Shown here: piece after piece, positions 17,901-26,593 of the stretch
How the letters are laid out: every line of letters starts with the position of its first letter
How positions within the stretch are numbered: the stretch's first letter is position 1
DNA from: Desulfuromusa sp.
GTDB lineage: Bacteria > Desulfobacterota > Desulfuromonadia > Desulfuromonadales > Geopsychrobacteraceae
Length of the DNA: 48,222 nt
Direction: 5' to 3'
Assembly (NCBI GenBank): GCA_021647765.1
Contig: JAKIUD010000019.1
Coordinates: 1 to 48,222, forward strand
Position numbers and translations under genes: made by a program
Notes under the pieces: generated by a model
Told to the model about the DNA's origin: nothing
Seen by the model: the letters and a program-made list of their open reading frames with translations, nothing else
Database searches by the model: none

Positions 17901-20076
17901 GGCGGGTCGAGATGAATTTCGTGGCACGGGTGGCTCCCTGTTTTTTCTGCGTGTGCGTGATGTTCTGGAAGGATCTGAAAGTCTCCGTATTGAGGTTCGT
18001 GACAAGGATTCCGGGATTATTCTGGGGGTTAAAAATCTGGTGGCGGAACTTGATTACGATATTGACTATATTCAGGGGCGTATTCTGCTGACAGAGGTTC
18101 TACCAACAACTTCGCCTGATGATCTGCTGGTCAGTACTGATTCTTTCGTGGGACATCCAGTTTTTCTGGTGGTTCGCTACGAGCACACCCCGGGTTTCGA
18201 TAATCCAAATACGCTGGTAACCGGCGGGAGAGTTCACTATTGGTTCAATGATCAGATTAAATTGGGTCTGACTGCTGGATGGGATGAACAAGCGAATATC
18301 AAAAGCAGTTTGGGTGGAGTTGATCTGACTCTGCGCAAATCTTCTACCTCATGGCTCAAACTTGAAGCAGCCCAAAGTAGCGGTCCGGGCGTGTACACCA
18401 CAAGTTCAGACGATGGTGGTTACACTTTTAGCGACACCGACACTTTTAGCGACACCGACACTTTTAGCGACACCGAAGTGGATGCTACCGCCTATCGGAT
18501 CGAGGGCGCTATCGGGTTCAGCGATGTCGTCGATAATTGGCGCGGTCGTATGACCTTTTACCTGCAGAATCTCGGCGCTGGTTATTCGGCTCCCGGTCTG
18601 ACCACAACTGGAGATCTGACCCAATATGGCGGTACCGCTGAGCTCCCTTTTGGTAGCCGTTGGCTGGGTCGTCTGAAACTGGACAAACAGGTTCAACCTG
18701 AGGGGCTTGAGACGGACTCCGAAGAACTGAATATCGATTTTCGAATGAATGATAACTGGACATTGAGTTCAGGCATACGGGCGGATAGCCGCCAAGACAA
18801 CTCAGTGGTTGAACCATCAACCCAGGAAGAGGGAGAGCGTACTGATGGTGTCATCAGGGTGAGTTACGATTCACACACCCGTTGGACAACCTACGGTTTT
18901 GTTCAGGAAACTATTGAGGCAACCGGCGACCGCGATGACAACGGTCGGATCGGTGTTGGTGGCAGCTGGCGACTGACCGATCGGTTCAATCTTCTTGGCG
19001 AGGCTTCCGCAGGGGATCTTGGTACGGGTGCAAGTCTTGGCACTGAGTTTCTCTACAGCGACAAGACAACGATGTACGTCAATTATGCGCTGGAAAATGA
19101 GCGTGCCAACAACGGTCTGCTGTCAAGGAAGGGCAACATGACTTCCGGGTACCGTACCCGCTACTCGGATAGTGTCAGTGTTTATCTGGAAGAAAAGTAT
19201 ACCCATGGTGACGTACCGACTGGACTGCTCCATTCTGCAGGTATCGAACTGACCCCGACCGATCGACTCAACTTCAGCGCAAATATTGATTTAGGCACCT
19301 TGAAAGATCACGATACCGCAGCTCAATTGGACCGAACAGCACTCGGTGCAAGTGTTGGTTACGGCTTCGATCAGCTGACCCTTGCCAGCGGAGTTGAGTA
19401 CCGGGTCGATAGCACCGAACAGGCCGACGCGAGTTTCTCTGAAAGAACCTCATGGTTGTTCAAAAACAGTTTTCGATATCAACTGTCGCCCGATTGGCGA
19501 GTTGTTGGAAAATTCAACTACGCACAGAGTGAGAGTTCCCTTGGTTCAGCCTATGACGGCGACTATACCGAAGCGGTGTTGGGTTATGCCTATCGTCCAA
19601 TTCACTTTGACCGGCTGAATCTTCTACTTAAATATACCTATTTTTATAATGTTCCGGGATCCGATGAGGCAGCAGCAAATGATTCCAGCTTTATCCAACG
19701 CAGTCACATTGGGGCAGTGGATGTCATGTTTGACCTCACCCCGCGCTGGACTCTGGGGGGCAAGTATGCTTACCGCTTTGGCCAGATTGCACAAGATCGG
19801 GAAAATCCAGAGTTTTTTGACAGTCGCGCCCATCTGTATGTGCTGCGTGCGGACTGGCATTTTATCCATCGCTGGGATGCGCTTATGGAGGTACGGATGC
19901 TTGACCTCCCTGATGCACAGGATCGGCGCAGCGGTGCATTGGTGGCGCTGTATCGTCATTTTGGCAATCATATCAAGGTAGGGGCTGGATATAACTTTAG
20001 TGATTTTTCCGATGATCTGACTCAGCTTGATTATCGGCATCAGGGCTTTTTCATCAATCTGATTGGGAAATTATAG
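14962..20076 (+). CDS. Outer-membrane beta-barrel protein with three OmpA-like domains
   Basis: A 1704-residue exported protein (signal peptide 1-25, ending AVAG). Three OmpA-like peptidoglycan-binding domains follow at about 91-212, 254-374 and 396-520. The first two keep the family ending (GRALNRRVAVEVWYD and GRALNRRIEVEFWHD) and a GHADSQPL/AYTDNTPL strand. The third lacks the RALNRR part and looks degenerate. Ig-like/carboxypeptidase-regulatory-like segments occupy ~530-800. From about 830 the sequence alternates polar and hydrophobic residues with frequent aromatics and ends HQGFFINLIGKL, as expected for an outer-membrane barrel. An 18-bp repeat gives three TFSDTD units near residue 1155. 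The start lies 59 bases after the giant gene's stop, with no clear Shine-Dalgarno. It likely anchors, exports or displays the giant DUF11 protein while gripping the cell wall. Confidence 0.85.
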   Translation: MKSRSIVILSVSLFFVAGFVSSAVAGIDFFSVEPKVKVRDAVTSGAATEVHLPSDRPLIPWILDPAIFDEDQGDQVELRQVVEEDIKTVKLVDLIPPIRFREGEVEIPDDYLSRLRDVLAGMLDKVNVRLHFVGHADSQPLSADLQALYGDNFGLSRERAGTTAEYCQRALNLPPEAISYEGLGASQPLASNATEEGRALNRRVAVEVWYDKIGEKIVEKEVIVPREINRIKVCRTETVCKLRYKEGQSHRARVKNLIAPLYYDDGMLNLSATFLQQVERVRKSLSNKKNVLVKFIAYTDNTPLIGRQKRIYATPLGLSKAVARRAALALQEALDLPHGAVDSEGKGATRPLASNVTPKGRALNRRIEVEFWHDDPLQDLPDEPQICPDAAGAETVTRIYDSPLGGIDPILFENGQPVVSAGTIERLRQAMSEVADKDNVRLRFIGYINNERLNRRTAVIYGDDIGWSTARAHRAMESVSESMGLTQDQTEFEGHGYVQTDDVVNAGFIETETSRVEVQVVYDELAVLDQYEGVEITRLVREVETKNPFALNQMRITVDGKPVDDPGKSIPDIQRCTDIELDKAQVQFKHDSLKLEPRLNITAWPRSVRYRDVEETEFAENLVNFRLYSNYRSFIDHAEVRVFKDQQSVRDTPLVVIAINSVGQGQWRTDFESYSVADRSLKYLVRVYDKDGHFDETILQPLWLVDQIDPINIIANPDKELLAGYGESRISNQNIPLHGGTVQVHGNAIPQGHVVWLAGYTVPVDAKGSFIAEEILPEGLHTVEVAILDHAGNGELFLRDLALHKSDWFTVGIADLTASGNITNGPTKLLVPDNPRYSDDISLQGRLAFYTSGKFSNGWALTASADTREGPVEEIFSNFMDKSTDAQFRRMDPDRHYPTLGDDSTVVEDAPTKGKFYAKLKKNETYGLWGNFKIGYSDNSLALVDRELYGANLHYQQLDTTSFGEPRLLVDGFGADPGTVAGRDEFRGTGGSLFFLRVRDVLEGSESLRIEVRDKDSGIILGVKNLVAELDYDIDYIQGRILLTEVLPTTSPDDLLVSTDSFVGHPVFLVVRYEHTPGFDNPNTLVTGGRVHYWFNDQIKLGLTAGWDEQANIKSSLGGVDLTLRKSSTSWLKLEAAQSSGPGVYTTSSDDGGYTFSDTDTFSDTDTFSDTEVDATAYRIEGAIGFSDVVDNWRGRMTFYLQNLGAGYSAPGLTTTGDLTQYGGTAELPFGSRWLGRLKLDKQVQPEGLETDSEELNIDFRMNDNWTLSSGIRADSRQDNSVVEPSTQEEGERTDGVIRVSYDSHTRWTTYGFVQETIEATGDRDDNGRIGVGGSWRLTDRFNLLGEASAGDLGTGASLGTEFLYSDKTTMYVNYALENERANNGLLSRKGNMTSGYRTRYSDSVSVYLEEKYTHGDVPTGLLHSAGIELTPTDRLNFSANIDLGTLKDHDTAAQLDRTALGASVGYGFDQLTLASGVEYRVDSTEQADASFSERTSWLFKNSFRYQLSPDWRVVGKFNYAQSESSLGSAYDGDYTEAVLGYAYRPIHFDRLNLLLKYTYFYNVPGSDEAAANDSSFIQRSHIGAVDVMFDLTPRWTLGGKYAYRFGQIAQDRENPEFFDSRAHLYVLRADWHFIHRWDALMEVRMLDLPDAQDRRSGALVALYRHFGNHIKVGAGYNFSDFSDDLTQLDYRHQGFFINLIGKL
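18424..18477 (+). repeat. Three tandem 18-bp units in the barrel gene
   Basis: ACTTTTAGCGACACCGAC occurs three times head to tail, with only the final base of the third unit changed. It encodes TFSDTD-TFSDTD-TFSDTE. Because 18 is a multiple of 3, gain or loss of units would change length without breaking the frame. Confidence 0.95.
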
Positions 20077-20120
20077 ATGGACATGATTAAGAATCAATTA
20101 TTGAGCGGAAGGTTGCAGAC

Positions 20121-20636
20121 ATGAATAAATTTTTGAAAGCGGTTTTGTCGGGGATTTTAATCCTTGTCTGGAGCGGCGCGGTCTATGGACAAGAGGTCAC
20201 CAGAGAGCAGATCAAGGGGCTCGATGAGCAAGTACAGGAAATCAAGAGTGATGTCCTCTCTATCGCTGCAGAGTTGAATCAGTTGGAAGAGAAGCTGCTT
20301 TATCCATCCAACACCCAGATTTCGATATTTATGGCTCTGGCTGAAGGGGAACAGTTCCGGCTTGATTCTGTCGAGATTCTGTTGGACGGACAGGTGGTTG
20401 CACAACATCTCTATACTTTCAAGGAACTTGAAGCATTACAAATGGGTGGGGTTCAGCGAATTTACACCGGAAATATCAAAATCGGCGGGCATGATCTCCA
20501 GGCGAGCTTTATGGGCAAGTCCAGTGGAGGGAATGACCTCGAACGCTCGCAGAGTTTCAAGGTTCAAAAGGACGTAGGTCCAAGTATTGTCGAAATCACC
20601 CTGGCTCGCCAGGGGATAACCTTTAATGACAGGTAA
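20121..20636 (+). CDS. Conserved periplasmic coiled-coil protein of the machine operon
   Basis: A 171-residue protein with a signal peptide (about 1-23, ending SGAVYG). A predicted coiled coil of ~40 residues follows (TREQIKGLDEQVQEIKSDVL onward), then a beta-rich domain with QISIFMALAEGEQFRLDSVE and GGVQRIYTGNIKIGGHDLQA. I recall similar proteins beside TPR, ExbB/ExbD and TonB-like genes in other proteobacteria, sometimes misannotated as regulators, but I cannot name the family. There is no DNA-binding motif. A GGAAGG ribosome site (20107-20112) precedes the ATG, and the next gene starts 3 bases after the stop. Probably a structural or adaptor part of the envelope complex; the role is inferred from context only. 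Confidence 0.75.
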   Translation: MNKFLKAVLSGILILVWSGAVYGQEVTREQIKGLDEQVQEIKSDVLSIAAELNQLEEKLLYPSNTQISIFMALAEGEQFRLDSVEILLDGQVVAQHLYTFKELEALQMGGVQRIYTGNIKIGGHDLQASFMGKSSGGNDLERSQSFKVQKDVGPSIVEITLARQGITFNDR

Positions 20637-20639
20637 GTC

Positions 20640-22532
20640 ATGTACCAACTGGTAATTTTTCTGACCAGCTTATGGTTGCTGGGGTCATCTGCGCTGGCTG
20701 CCAGTACAACTGTACCTGAGGAGCTCGGAGATCTCTATTTTGGGGAGGCTCTCTATTACGCTTTTCAGGAAGAGTGGTTTGATGCTATCGCCTGTCTCGA
20801 TACTGAACTGGCACAGCACCATGGACTAGACCAGCCTGAACTGGATTCTCTTTTTCAATACATTGATCAAGCTGAATTTGATGTGGGGGATTTTGAACTC
20901 GCATATCGGATGCATCAACGTGCCGGAAGGGCGATTACAGCAGTTATTAATGGAAATGTTGCGGAAGAGGTTCGTAATGAAGCGATTTACCGCTTGGCAA
21001 GAATCTATTTTCAGAAAAATCAACCGATCAATGCCCAGCATGCTCTGGATCGAATCAGCGGTGTTGTTCCCCAAGAAATTCATGATGATCTTATGTTTTT
21101 GCGTGCACAGGTTGATATGGCAACTGGTCGCTTCACCGAAGCGGTCACCCTTCTGCAGGATCTTGAGAAGATTAAAGGTCTGAAAGGATTTAGTGGCTAC
21201 AACCTTGGGATTGCTCTGCTACTGGAAGGACAGGAACAAGAAGGTTTCCGTCAACTGGAGATTAACGGCCAGATCAGTGGCGACAGTTCGGTTACGCTGG
21301 CAATTAAAGATAAGTCAAATCTGGTTGTTGGTGACAAGCTATTGGGAGAAAAAAAATTCATTGCGGCCAAAGAAGTCCTTGACCGGGTTCGCCTTGAGGG
21401 GCCGTTTTCCAACTGGGCACTGCTTGGTTCGGGCTGGGCAGATGTTTCTCAGGAACGTTTCGAGCAGGCGCTGGTTCCCTGGAGCCTGCTCCTTGAACGT
21501 GAAGTCACAGACCCCGCAGTACAAGAAGCGCTGCTTGCCGTCCCCTATGCTTATGGAAAACTGGGCGTATACAGTAGAGCGGCACTTTTGTATGGCAGTG
21601 CCCTGAAGGCTTTCGGAGGGGAAATAGACAAGTTAGGCGCCTCGATTAAGAGTATCTGGGAAGGTAAGTTTCTACGAGCGCTGTTACGGGAAGAATTGAA
21701 GCAGGATGCTAATTGGGTGGTTAAATTACGGACACTGCCGGAGGCTCCTGAAACCTATTATCTGCTCGAATTGCTCGCCTCACACGATTTTCAGGAATCT
21801 CTGAAAAATTATCTCGATCTGGAGCAGTTACGCAGGAAACTTGAAACCTGGAGCGGTGATCTGGATTCTTACATGGAAATTATTGAGAAGCGTCGGGCAT
21901 ATTACCAACCATTATTACCTGAGATCGATACCCGGTTCCGTTTACTTGATTCACAGATGCGCCTGCGTCTGGAACAGCGGAATCGTATTGAAAAACGGCT
22001 GCAGGCGATGTTGATCGCACCGCGACCCGATTATCTGGCAACGGCAGAAGAACGAATTATCGGAGAACGGATTATCCAACTGGAACAAACACTGAGCAGC
22101 AAAAGCGCTGCAATTCCAAAGGACATTACCTCCCGGATTCGGCGATTACGAGGAGTGTTGGACTGGAACATCTATACAGATTATGACCAGCGCTTGACGG
22201 ATGCCCACAAGAATTTGCACGACCTGAATCAGGTGGTTGAACAACTGCAGCAACAGTACGATTCTTTTGTCCGAATTAGACAGGCTGCAACGCAGAGTTA
22301 TCAGGGTTACGATAAATCAATTCGCCGCCAACGGATTCGTATTACAGCGGCAATCACTCAGCTGACAACAGTGATGGCTCGTCAAGGCCATATGCTTGAA
22401 ACGATGGCGGTGAATGAACTGACCCAACGTCGCCAACGGCTGGAAGAGTTCCAAATCAAGGCGCGTTTCGCCATGGCTGATAGTTTTGACCGGGCAACAC
22501 GCTCTCAAGATCAGAAGAGGACAGAGCAGTGA
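20640..22532 (+). CDS. Exported TPR and coiled-coil protein
   Basis: A 630-residue protein with a signal peptide (MYQLVIFLTSLWLLGSSALA, cleavage near 20). Residues ~28-340 contain helical TPR-like pairs (LGDLYFGEALYYAFQEEWFD, RNEAIYRLARIYFQKNQPIN, LGSGWADVSQERFEQALVPW). The second half (~400-625) is almost entirely charged helix, rich in Gln, Arg and Glu, consistent with a long coiled coil. It overlaps the next gene by 4 bases (GTGA) and follows the previous by 3 bases, so it is firmly within the operon. A periplasmic scaffold bridging the inner-membrane motor and the outer-membrane parts is plausible. I know of no enzyme activity in this architecture, and none is visible. Confidence 0.82.
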   Translation: MYQLVIFLTSLWLLGSSALAASTTVPEELGDLYFGEALYYAFQEEWFDAIACLDTELAQHHGLDQPELDSLFQYIDQAEFDVGDFELAYRMHQRAGRAITAVINGNVAEEVRNEAIYRLARIYFQKNQPINAQHALDRISGVVPQEIHDDLMFLRAQVDMATGRFTEAVTLLQDLEKIKGLKGFSGYNLGIALLLEGQEQEGFRQLEINGQISGDSSVTLAIKDKSNLVVGDKLLGEKKFIAAKEVLDRVRLEGPFSNWALLGSGWADVSQERFEQALVPWSLLLEREVTDPAVQEALLAVPYAYGKLGVYSRAALLYGSALKAFGGEIDKLGASIKSIWEGKFLRALLREELKQDANWVVKLRTLPEAPETYYLLELLASHDFQESLKNYLDLEQLRRKLETWSGDLDSYMEIIEKRRAYYQPLLPEIDTRFRLLDSQMRLRLEQRNRIEKRLQAMLIAPRPDYLATAEERIIGERIIQLEQTLSSKSAAIPKDITSRIRRLRGVLDWNIYTDYDQRLTDAHKNLHDLNQVVEQLQQQYDSFVRIRQAATQSYQGYDKSIRRQRIRITAAITQLTTVMARQGHMLETMAVNELTQRRQRLEEFQIKARFAMADSFDRATRSQDQKRTEQ

Positions 22533-25500
22533 ACAGGTTGCAACTCTTTATTAGCATATTAACGGTTTTTCTTGCCGCTTGCTCTACGGTTGATAACCGC
22601 GGAACCATTGCTCAGTTACGGGATCAGCAGATCAATATCAGCGCTGTAGAGATTGTCGGTGGGCTCGATAAGGCGATGGAGGGTTATCGACGTTTTCTGC
22701 AGGAAGAACAGGGGTCGGCTATGGCACCCGAAGCTATCCGTCGGTTGGCTGACCTCAAGGTGGAAAAAGAATATGGGCTGATAAATGACAACAACCAGGC
22801 AACAGGAGAGGATCTCCCGTTAGAAGCGCCTGAATCAGCGCCACGTCCGGAAATCTCACTAAAAAATCAACAGGCAAAAATAGAATTAGAAGAAGGTGAG
22901 CCCGAGGACGATTTTGAACGCCGGGCAACCCTCAGTCCAACCATACCGACAACCCCTGACTCAGATTCCGGAGAGGATCCAGCCCTTGATGACTTGGAAA
23001 AAACCGGTCCTCTTGAGGCGATTGTTCTGTATCAAAAATTGCTTGATGAATATCCACTTTATCAGCGTAACGATCAGGTCTTGTACCAGATGTCTCGCGC
23101 ATACGAAGAGCTGGGTCGGATCGATGAGGCGATGCTGGTCATGGATCACCTGGTACAGCAATATCCTGAGTCACGTTATTTTGATGAAGTCCAGTTCCGG
23201 CGGGCAGAAAATTTCTTTACCCACCGGAAATATCTGGATGCTGAGGAAGCCTACACAAGCATTGTCAATATTGGTGTCAGTTCCACTTATTACCCGCTCG
23301 CTCTCTACAAATTAGGTTGGACATTCTATAAACAGGAACTGTACGAAGAGGCACAGCATAAGTTTATCGCCTTACTCGATTATAAGCAGTCTATCGGCTA
23401 TGATTTCGAGCAAACGGAAGACGAAATCGAACGCAAGCGCATGGATGATACCTTCCGGGTTATCAGTCTGGGATTTTCCTATCTCGGTGGTGCTGATTCG
23501 GTTGTCGACTATTTCTCAAGCTGCGGACAACGCACTTACGAGGACAGTATCTACAACAATCTTGGTGAATACTATTTTGCCAAGCGCCGTTACAGCGATG
23601 CCGTAGCCACATTCAGCGCTTTTGCCAGTCGGAATCCTTTCCATATAAAATCTCCACAATTTTATATGCGTATTATCGAAATTAATACCGCTGGAGGGTT
23701 CCCAAGTCTGGTTATTGAAGCAAAAAAATCCTTTGCTACAAAATATGGCCTGCTTGCAGAATATTGGCAATATTATGAGCCTGATGATCGTCCGGAAATC
23801 ATCGATTACCTGAAAATCAACCTGATTGATCTGGCAAATCATTATCACGCCCTCTACCAGAGCCCAAGGATGGCTGAAGAGAAACAAGCCAACTTTGTTG
23901 AAGCACTACACTGGTATCGAGAATTCCTGAGCTCTTTTCCACTGGAAGAAGAGTCACCAGTTATCAATTATCAGCTGGCCGATCTGTTGCTGGAAAACCA
24001 TTCCTTTGCCGAAGCGGCGGCAGAATACGAAAAGACCGCATACAGTTATGCGACGCATGATCAATCTGACCAAGCTGGTTATACGGCTGTTTATGCTTAT
24101 CGGAAACAACTTGAAATTGCTTCTGAGGATAACACGCTGTCAATCAAGGAAGACGTTGTTCGCAGCTCCCTGACCTTTGCCGATACTTTTCCGGAACATG
24201 AAAAAGCAGCTGTCGTACTTGGCGCTGCCGCCGATGACCTGTATGCCATGGAAGAGTATGAGAGGGCGTTGGCTGCTACCCAAAACCTTATAGAAACATT
24301 TCCCGCTGCCAACGTGAATGTCATTCGTTCTGCCTGGCTAGTCAACGCTCACTCATCCTATGAACTTGAACTCTACAGTGAAGCTGAAGCGGCTTATATC
24401 AAGGTGCTTGAACTTCTTCCTGAAGGGGATGAATCTCGATCCGCCCTTTTCGATAATCTTGCTGCAGCAATCTATCGTCAGGGAGAAGAGGCCAGAACGG
24501 TTGAAGATTATGCGACAGCTGCTGATCATTTCCTCCGAATCGCCATCATGGCGCCAACCTCTGGCATCAGGCCGACGGCAGAATATGATGCCGCCGCCGC
24601 TTTGATGCAACTTGAGGATTGGGAGCGTGCAGCAACCGTCCTGACCGGTTTCCGTGCTAATTTTCCAGAACATGAATTGCAAGCAGAGGTGACCAAAAAA
24701 ATTGCCTACGTCTATCGACAGGACGGCAAACTTTCCCTGGCAGCAACGGAATACGAACGGATTGAACGTGAGTCTGATGATGATGACGTTCGCCGTGAAG
24801 CACTACAGGTGGCAGCAGAATTACACGTACAGGTAAATTCTATTGAACAGGCATTAAATGTTTATCGCCGTTATGTGAACTATTTTCCCCAACCGATTGC
24901 GATCAATCTGGAAACACGTAACAAAATTGCAGAAATCCTTGATAAACAGGAGAAACATGAAGAATACCTGGATGAACTCAGACAGATTGTCACCATTGAT
25001 GCTGCCGCAGGCAACGAGCGGACAGAAAGAACTCGTTTTCTTGCAGCTAAATCGGCCTTGGTTCTGGCTGAGATAAGTTATGAAAGTTTTATTGCAGTTG
25101 ATCTGGTTAAACCTTTTGCCATCAATCTGCGGAAGAAGCAGAGGCTGATGAAAACAGCAACGCAGGAATTTGGCAAGCTCCTTGAGTACGAAGTTGGTGA
25201 TGTGACCGCAGCTGCGACCTTCTATTTGGCTGAAATTTATAACCACTTCAGTATCTCTCTGGTGGAATCTGAACGCCCGGAGGGTTTGAGTCCCCTGGAG
25301 TTGGAGGAGTATGAACTAGTCATCGAGGAACAAGCCTACCCATTTGAGGAGAGGGCAATTTCGGTTCATGAAAGCAATCTTGAGCTGATGTCACTGGGAA
25401 TTTACAACAAATGGATTGAAAAAAGTCTGGAGAGACTGGCAATTTTTGTTCCAGTTCGCTACGCGAAAGTGGAAGAAAAAAGTACAGTTGTTGTTTCACT

Positions 25501-25681
25501 GGAGACCTATCGCTACGAGATTGAGGGCGTTGTTGCAGCAACTACGCCTTCGCTTGCAGAACAGCCAGCCGTTATAGAATCTGGTCAAAGTGAAGCTGTG
25601 ATTCAGGAACATGATGCAATCGCCAGACCGGTTGTGGAAAGTGACTCAGTGCAGAAAAAAGAACTCGAACTACAGCAGTAA
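22529..25681 (+). CDS. Large TPR lipoprotein
   Basis: A 1050-residue protein beginning at GTG 22529, overlapping the previous stop. The N-terminus MNRLQLFISILTVFLAACST has a lipobox (LAAC), so it should be lipidated at Cys18. Ser/Asp at +2 would bear on sorting; Ser here favours the outer membrane by the E. coli rule. An acidic linker (~80-145) precedes an array of TPR units from about 150 to 900 (LYQMSRAYEELGRIDEAMLV, ALYKLGWTFYKQELYEEAQH, NYQLADLLLENHSFAEAAAE). The tail is acidic and Val/Glu rich. Large TPR proteins of this type accompany TolQ/TolR-like motors and AgmX-like proteins in Agl-Glt-type systems, where they act as periplasmic or outer-membrane scaffolds. That parallel is inference from architecture. 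Confidence 0.85.
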   Translation: MNRLQLFISILTVFLAACSTVDNRGTIAQLRDQQINISAVEIVGGLDKAMEGYRRFLQEEQGSAMAPEAIRRLADLKVEKEYGLINDNNQATGEDLPLEAPESAPRPEISLKNQQAKIELEEGEPEDDFERRATLSPTIPTTPDSDSGEDPALDDLEKTGPLEAIVLYQKLLDEYPLYQRNDQVLYQMSRAYEELGRIDEAMLVMDHLVQQYPESRYFDEVQFRRAENFFTHRKYLDAEEAYTSIVNIGVSSTYYPLALYKLGWTFYKQELYEEAQHKFIALLDYKQSIGYDFEQTEDEIERKRMDDTFRVISLGFSYLGGADSVVDYFSSCGQRTYEDSIYNNLGEYYFAKRRYSDAVATFSAFASRNPFHIKSPQFYMRIIEINTAGGFPSLVIEAKKSFATKYGLLAEYWQYYEPDDRPEIIDYLKINLIDLANHYHALYQSPRMAEEKQANFVEALHWYREFLSSFPLEEESPVINYQLADLLLENHSFAEAAAEYEKTAYSYATHDQSDQAGYTAVYAYRKQLEIASEDNTLSIKEDVVRSSLTFADTFPEHEKAAVVLGAAADDLYAMEEYERALAATQNLIETFPAANVNVIRSAWLVNAHSSYELELYSEAEAAYIKVLELLPEGDESRSALFDNLAAAIYRQGEEARTVEDYATAADHFLRIAIMAPTSGIRPTAEYDAAAALMQLEDWERAATVLTGFRANFPEHELQAEVTKKIAYVYRQDGKLSLAATEYERIERESDDDDVRREALQVAAELHVQVNSIEQALNVYRRYVNYFPQPIAINLETRNKIAEILDKQEKHEEYLDELRQIVTIDAAAGNERTERTRFLAAKSALVLAEISYESFIAVDLVKPFAINLRKKQRLMKTATQEFGKLLEYEVGDVTAAATFYLAEIYNHFSISLVESERPEGLSPLELEEYELVIEEQAYPFEERAISVHESNLELMSLGIYNKWIEKSLERLAIFVPVRYAKVEEKSTVVVSLETYRYEIEGVVAATTPSLAEQPAVIESGQSEAVIQEHDAIARPVVESDSVQKKELELQQ

Positions 25682-25711
25682 CCGCTGGAGTAAAATAGAC
25701 AAGTCACAAAT

Positions 25712-25842
25712 GAAACTCTTGCAAAACTTTTTAAAGTCCAGTGACCGTCATTCCCGCACAGGCGGAAATCCAGAGGTTTTCTGGGTTCGTCAAAAAACTG
25801 GAGTCCCGTTTTCACGCGGATGACAGCTTCTACAAGAGGCTC
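25712..25842 (-). repeat. MITE-like repeat, family 1, copy A (inside the operon)
   Basis: A 131-bp element between the large TPR lipoprotein gene and the next lipoprotein gene. Its outer ends are imperfect terminal inverted repeats of the GAGGCTCTTGCAAAA type. The core has the CCGTCATTCCCGC...GCGG-AATCCAGAGG palindrome and TTCGTCAAAAAAC. It is the same length as copy B (30068-30198) in opposite orientation, with about a dozen differences by eye. There is no coding capacity. Confidence 0.88.
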
Positions 25843-25913
25843 AAAGGATAAAGGTTAAAAGAATAACTATGGCCAACAGACAATTATTTTACGGGATGAA
25901 GGTGGTGACTCAC

Positions 25914-26555
25914 GTGAGGTTGATAACTCTACTGCTAGTGCTGGCCTTGCTTGCAGGGTGTACCACTGGAGGAAAAGTGATTCCCAAACCTGTTCTTGAA
26001 ATTCCAGCCGTTCCAGAAGAGACAACCGTGACCAGATTTGATGATGGTCGAAAAGGGTTCATCATTACGGAGGTTGTAAGTTTTGACGAAGCCGTGCGTC
26101 GCGACTTTGATCAAGCGGTTATTTATTTGCACAATAATGCCTTTGATCAGGCGATAGAATTACTTGAGAGAGTGATTGTTACAGCACCGGAAGTCACCGC
26201 ACCCTACATTAACCTTGCTCTGGCTTATCAAAAAATCGGCCAGTCTGAACCGGCCGAGAAATGTCTGAAAACAGCTTTGGAACTTATTCCAGGACATCCG
26301 CTGGCAAGTCATCAATATGGATTATTGTTACGAAAAACGGGACGTTTTGCTGAAGCGAGAACGATATACGAACGGTCGTTGATGGAGTTCCCGGAATACC
26401 GTCCTATACACAAAAATCTGGGAATTCTCTGCGATATTTACCTGGGCGATCAGGAGTGTGCCATTTCCCAATATGAGCGATACAACGAGATGGGTCATGA
26501 GGATCAACAAGTCAAATTGTGGATTTCAGACCTGCATATGCGGCTTGGGCAGTAG
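25914..26555 (+). CDS. Small TPR lipoprotein
   Basis: The GTG at 25914 is preferred: AAGGTGG (25899-25905) lies 8 bases upstream and the product begins MRLITLLLVLALLAGCTT, a compact lipoprotein signal with lipobox LAGC. An in-frame ATG at 25869 would add 15 residues without a better ribosome site. The mature protein of ~200 residues has an N-terminal linker and then three to four TPR units (DQAVIYLHNNAFDQAIELLE, APYINLALAYQKIGQSEPAE, QYGLLLRKTGRFAEARTIYE). In size and architecture it resembles AglT/GltE-type TPR lipoproteins of gliding-type machines. A MITE separates it from the upstream genes, but the frame order continues. The short downstream gene starts 38 bases after its stop. Confidence 0.82.
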   Translation: MRLITLLLVLALLAGCTTGGKVIPKPVLEIPAVPEETTVTRFDDGRKGFIITEVVSFDEAVRRDFDQAVIYLHNNAFDQAIELLERVIVTAPEVTAPYINLALAYQKIGQSEPAEKCLKTALELIPGHPLASHQYGLLLRKTGRFAEARTIYERSLMEFPEYRPIHKNLGILCDIYLGDQECAISQYERYNEMGHEDQQVKLWISDLHMRLGQ

Positions 26556-26593
26556 CAATGAAGAGCCGTGACACTTCCAGAAGGATGATCAAC

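Noticed and set aside
18424..18477. The 18-bp tandem repeats as a CRISPR array
   Set aside because: The units are contiguous with no spacers, lie in frame within a gene, and no cas genes are present.
4757..20076. Giant protein plus barrel as a two-partner (type Vb) or type I secretion pair
   Set aside because: No TPS or haemagglutinin domain, no POTRA-barrel signature and no ABC/membrane-fusion genes; the barrel protein carries OmpA domains instead.
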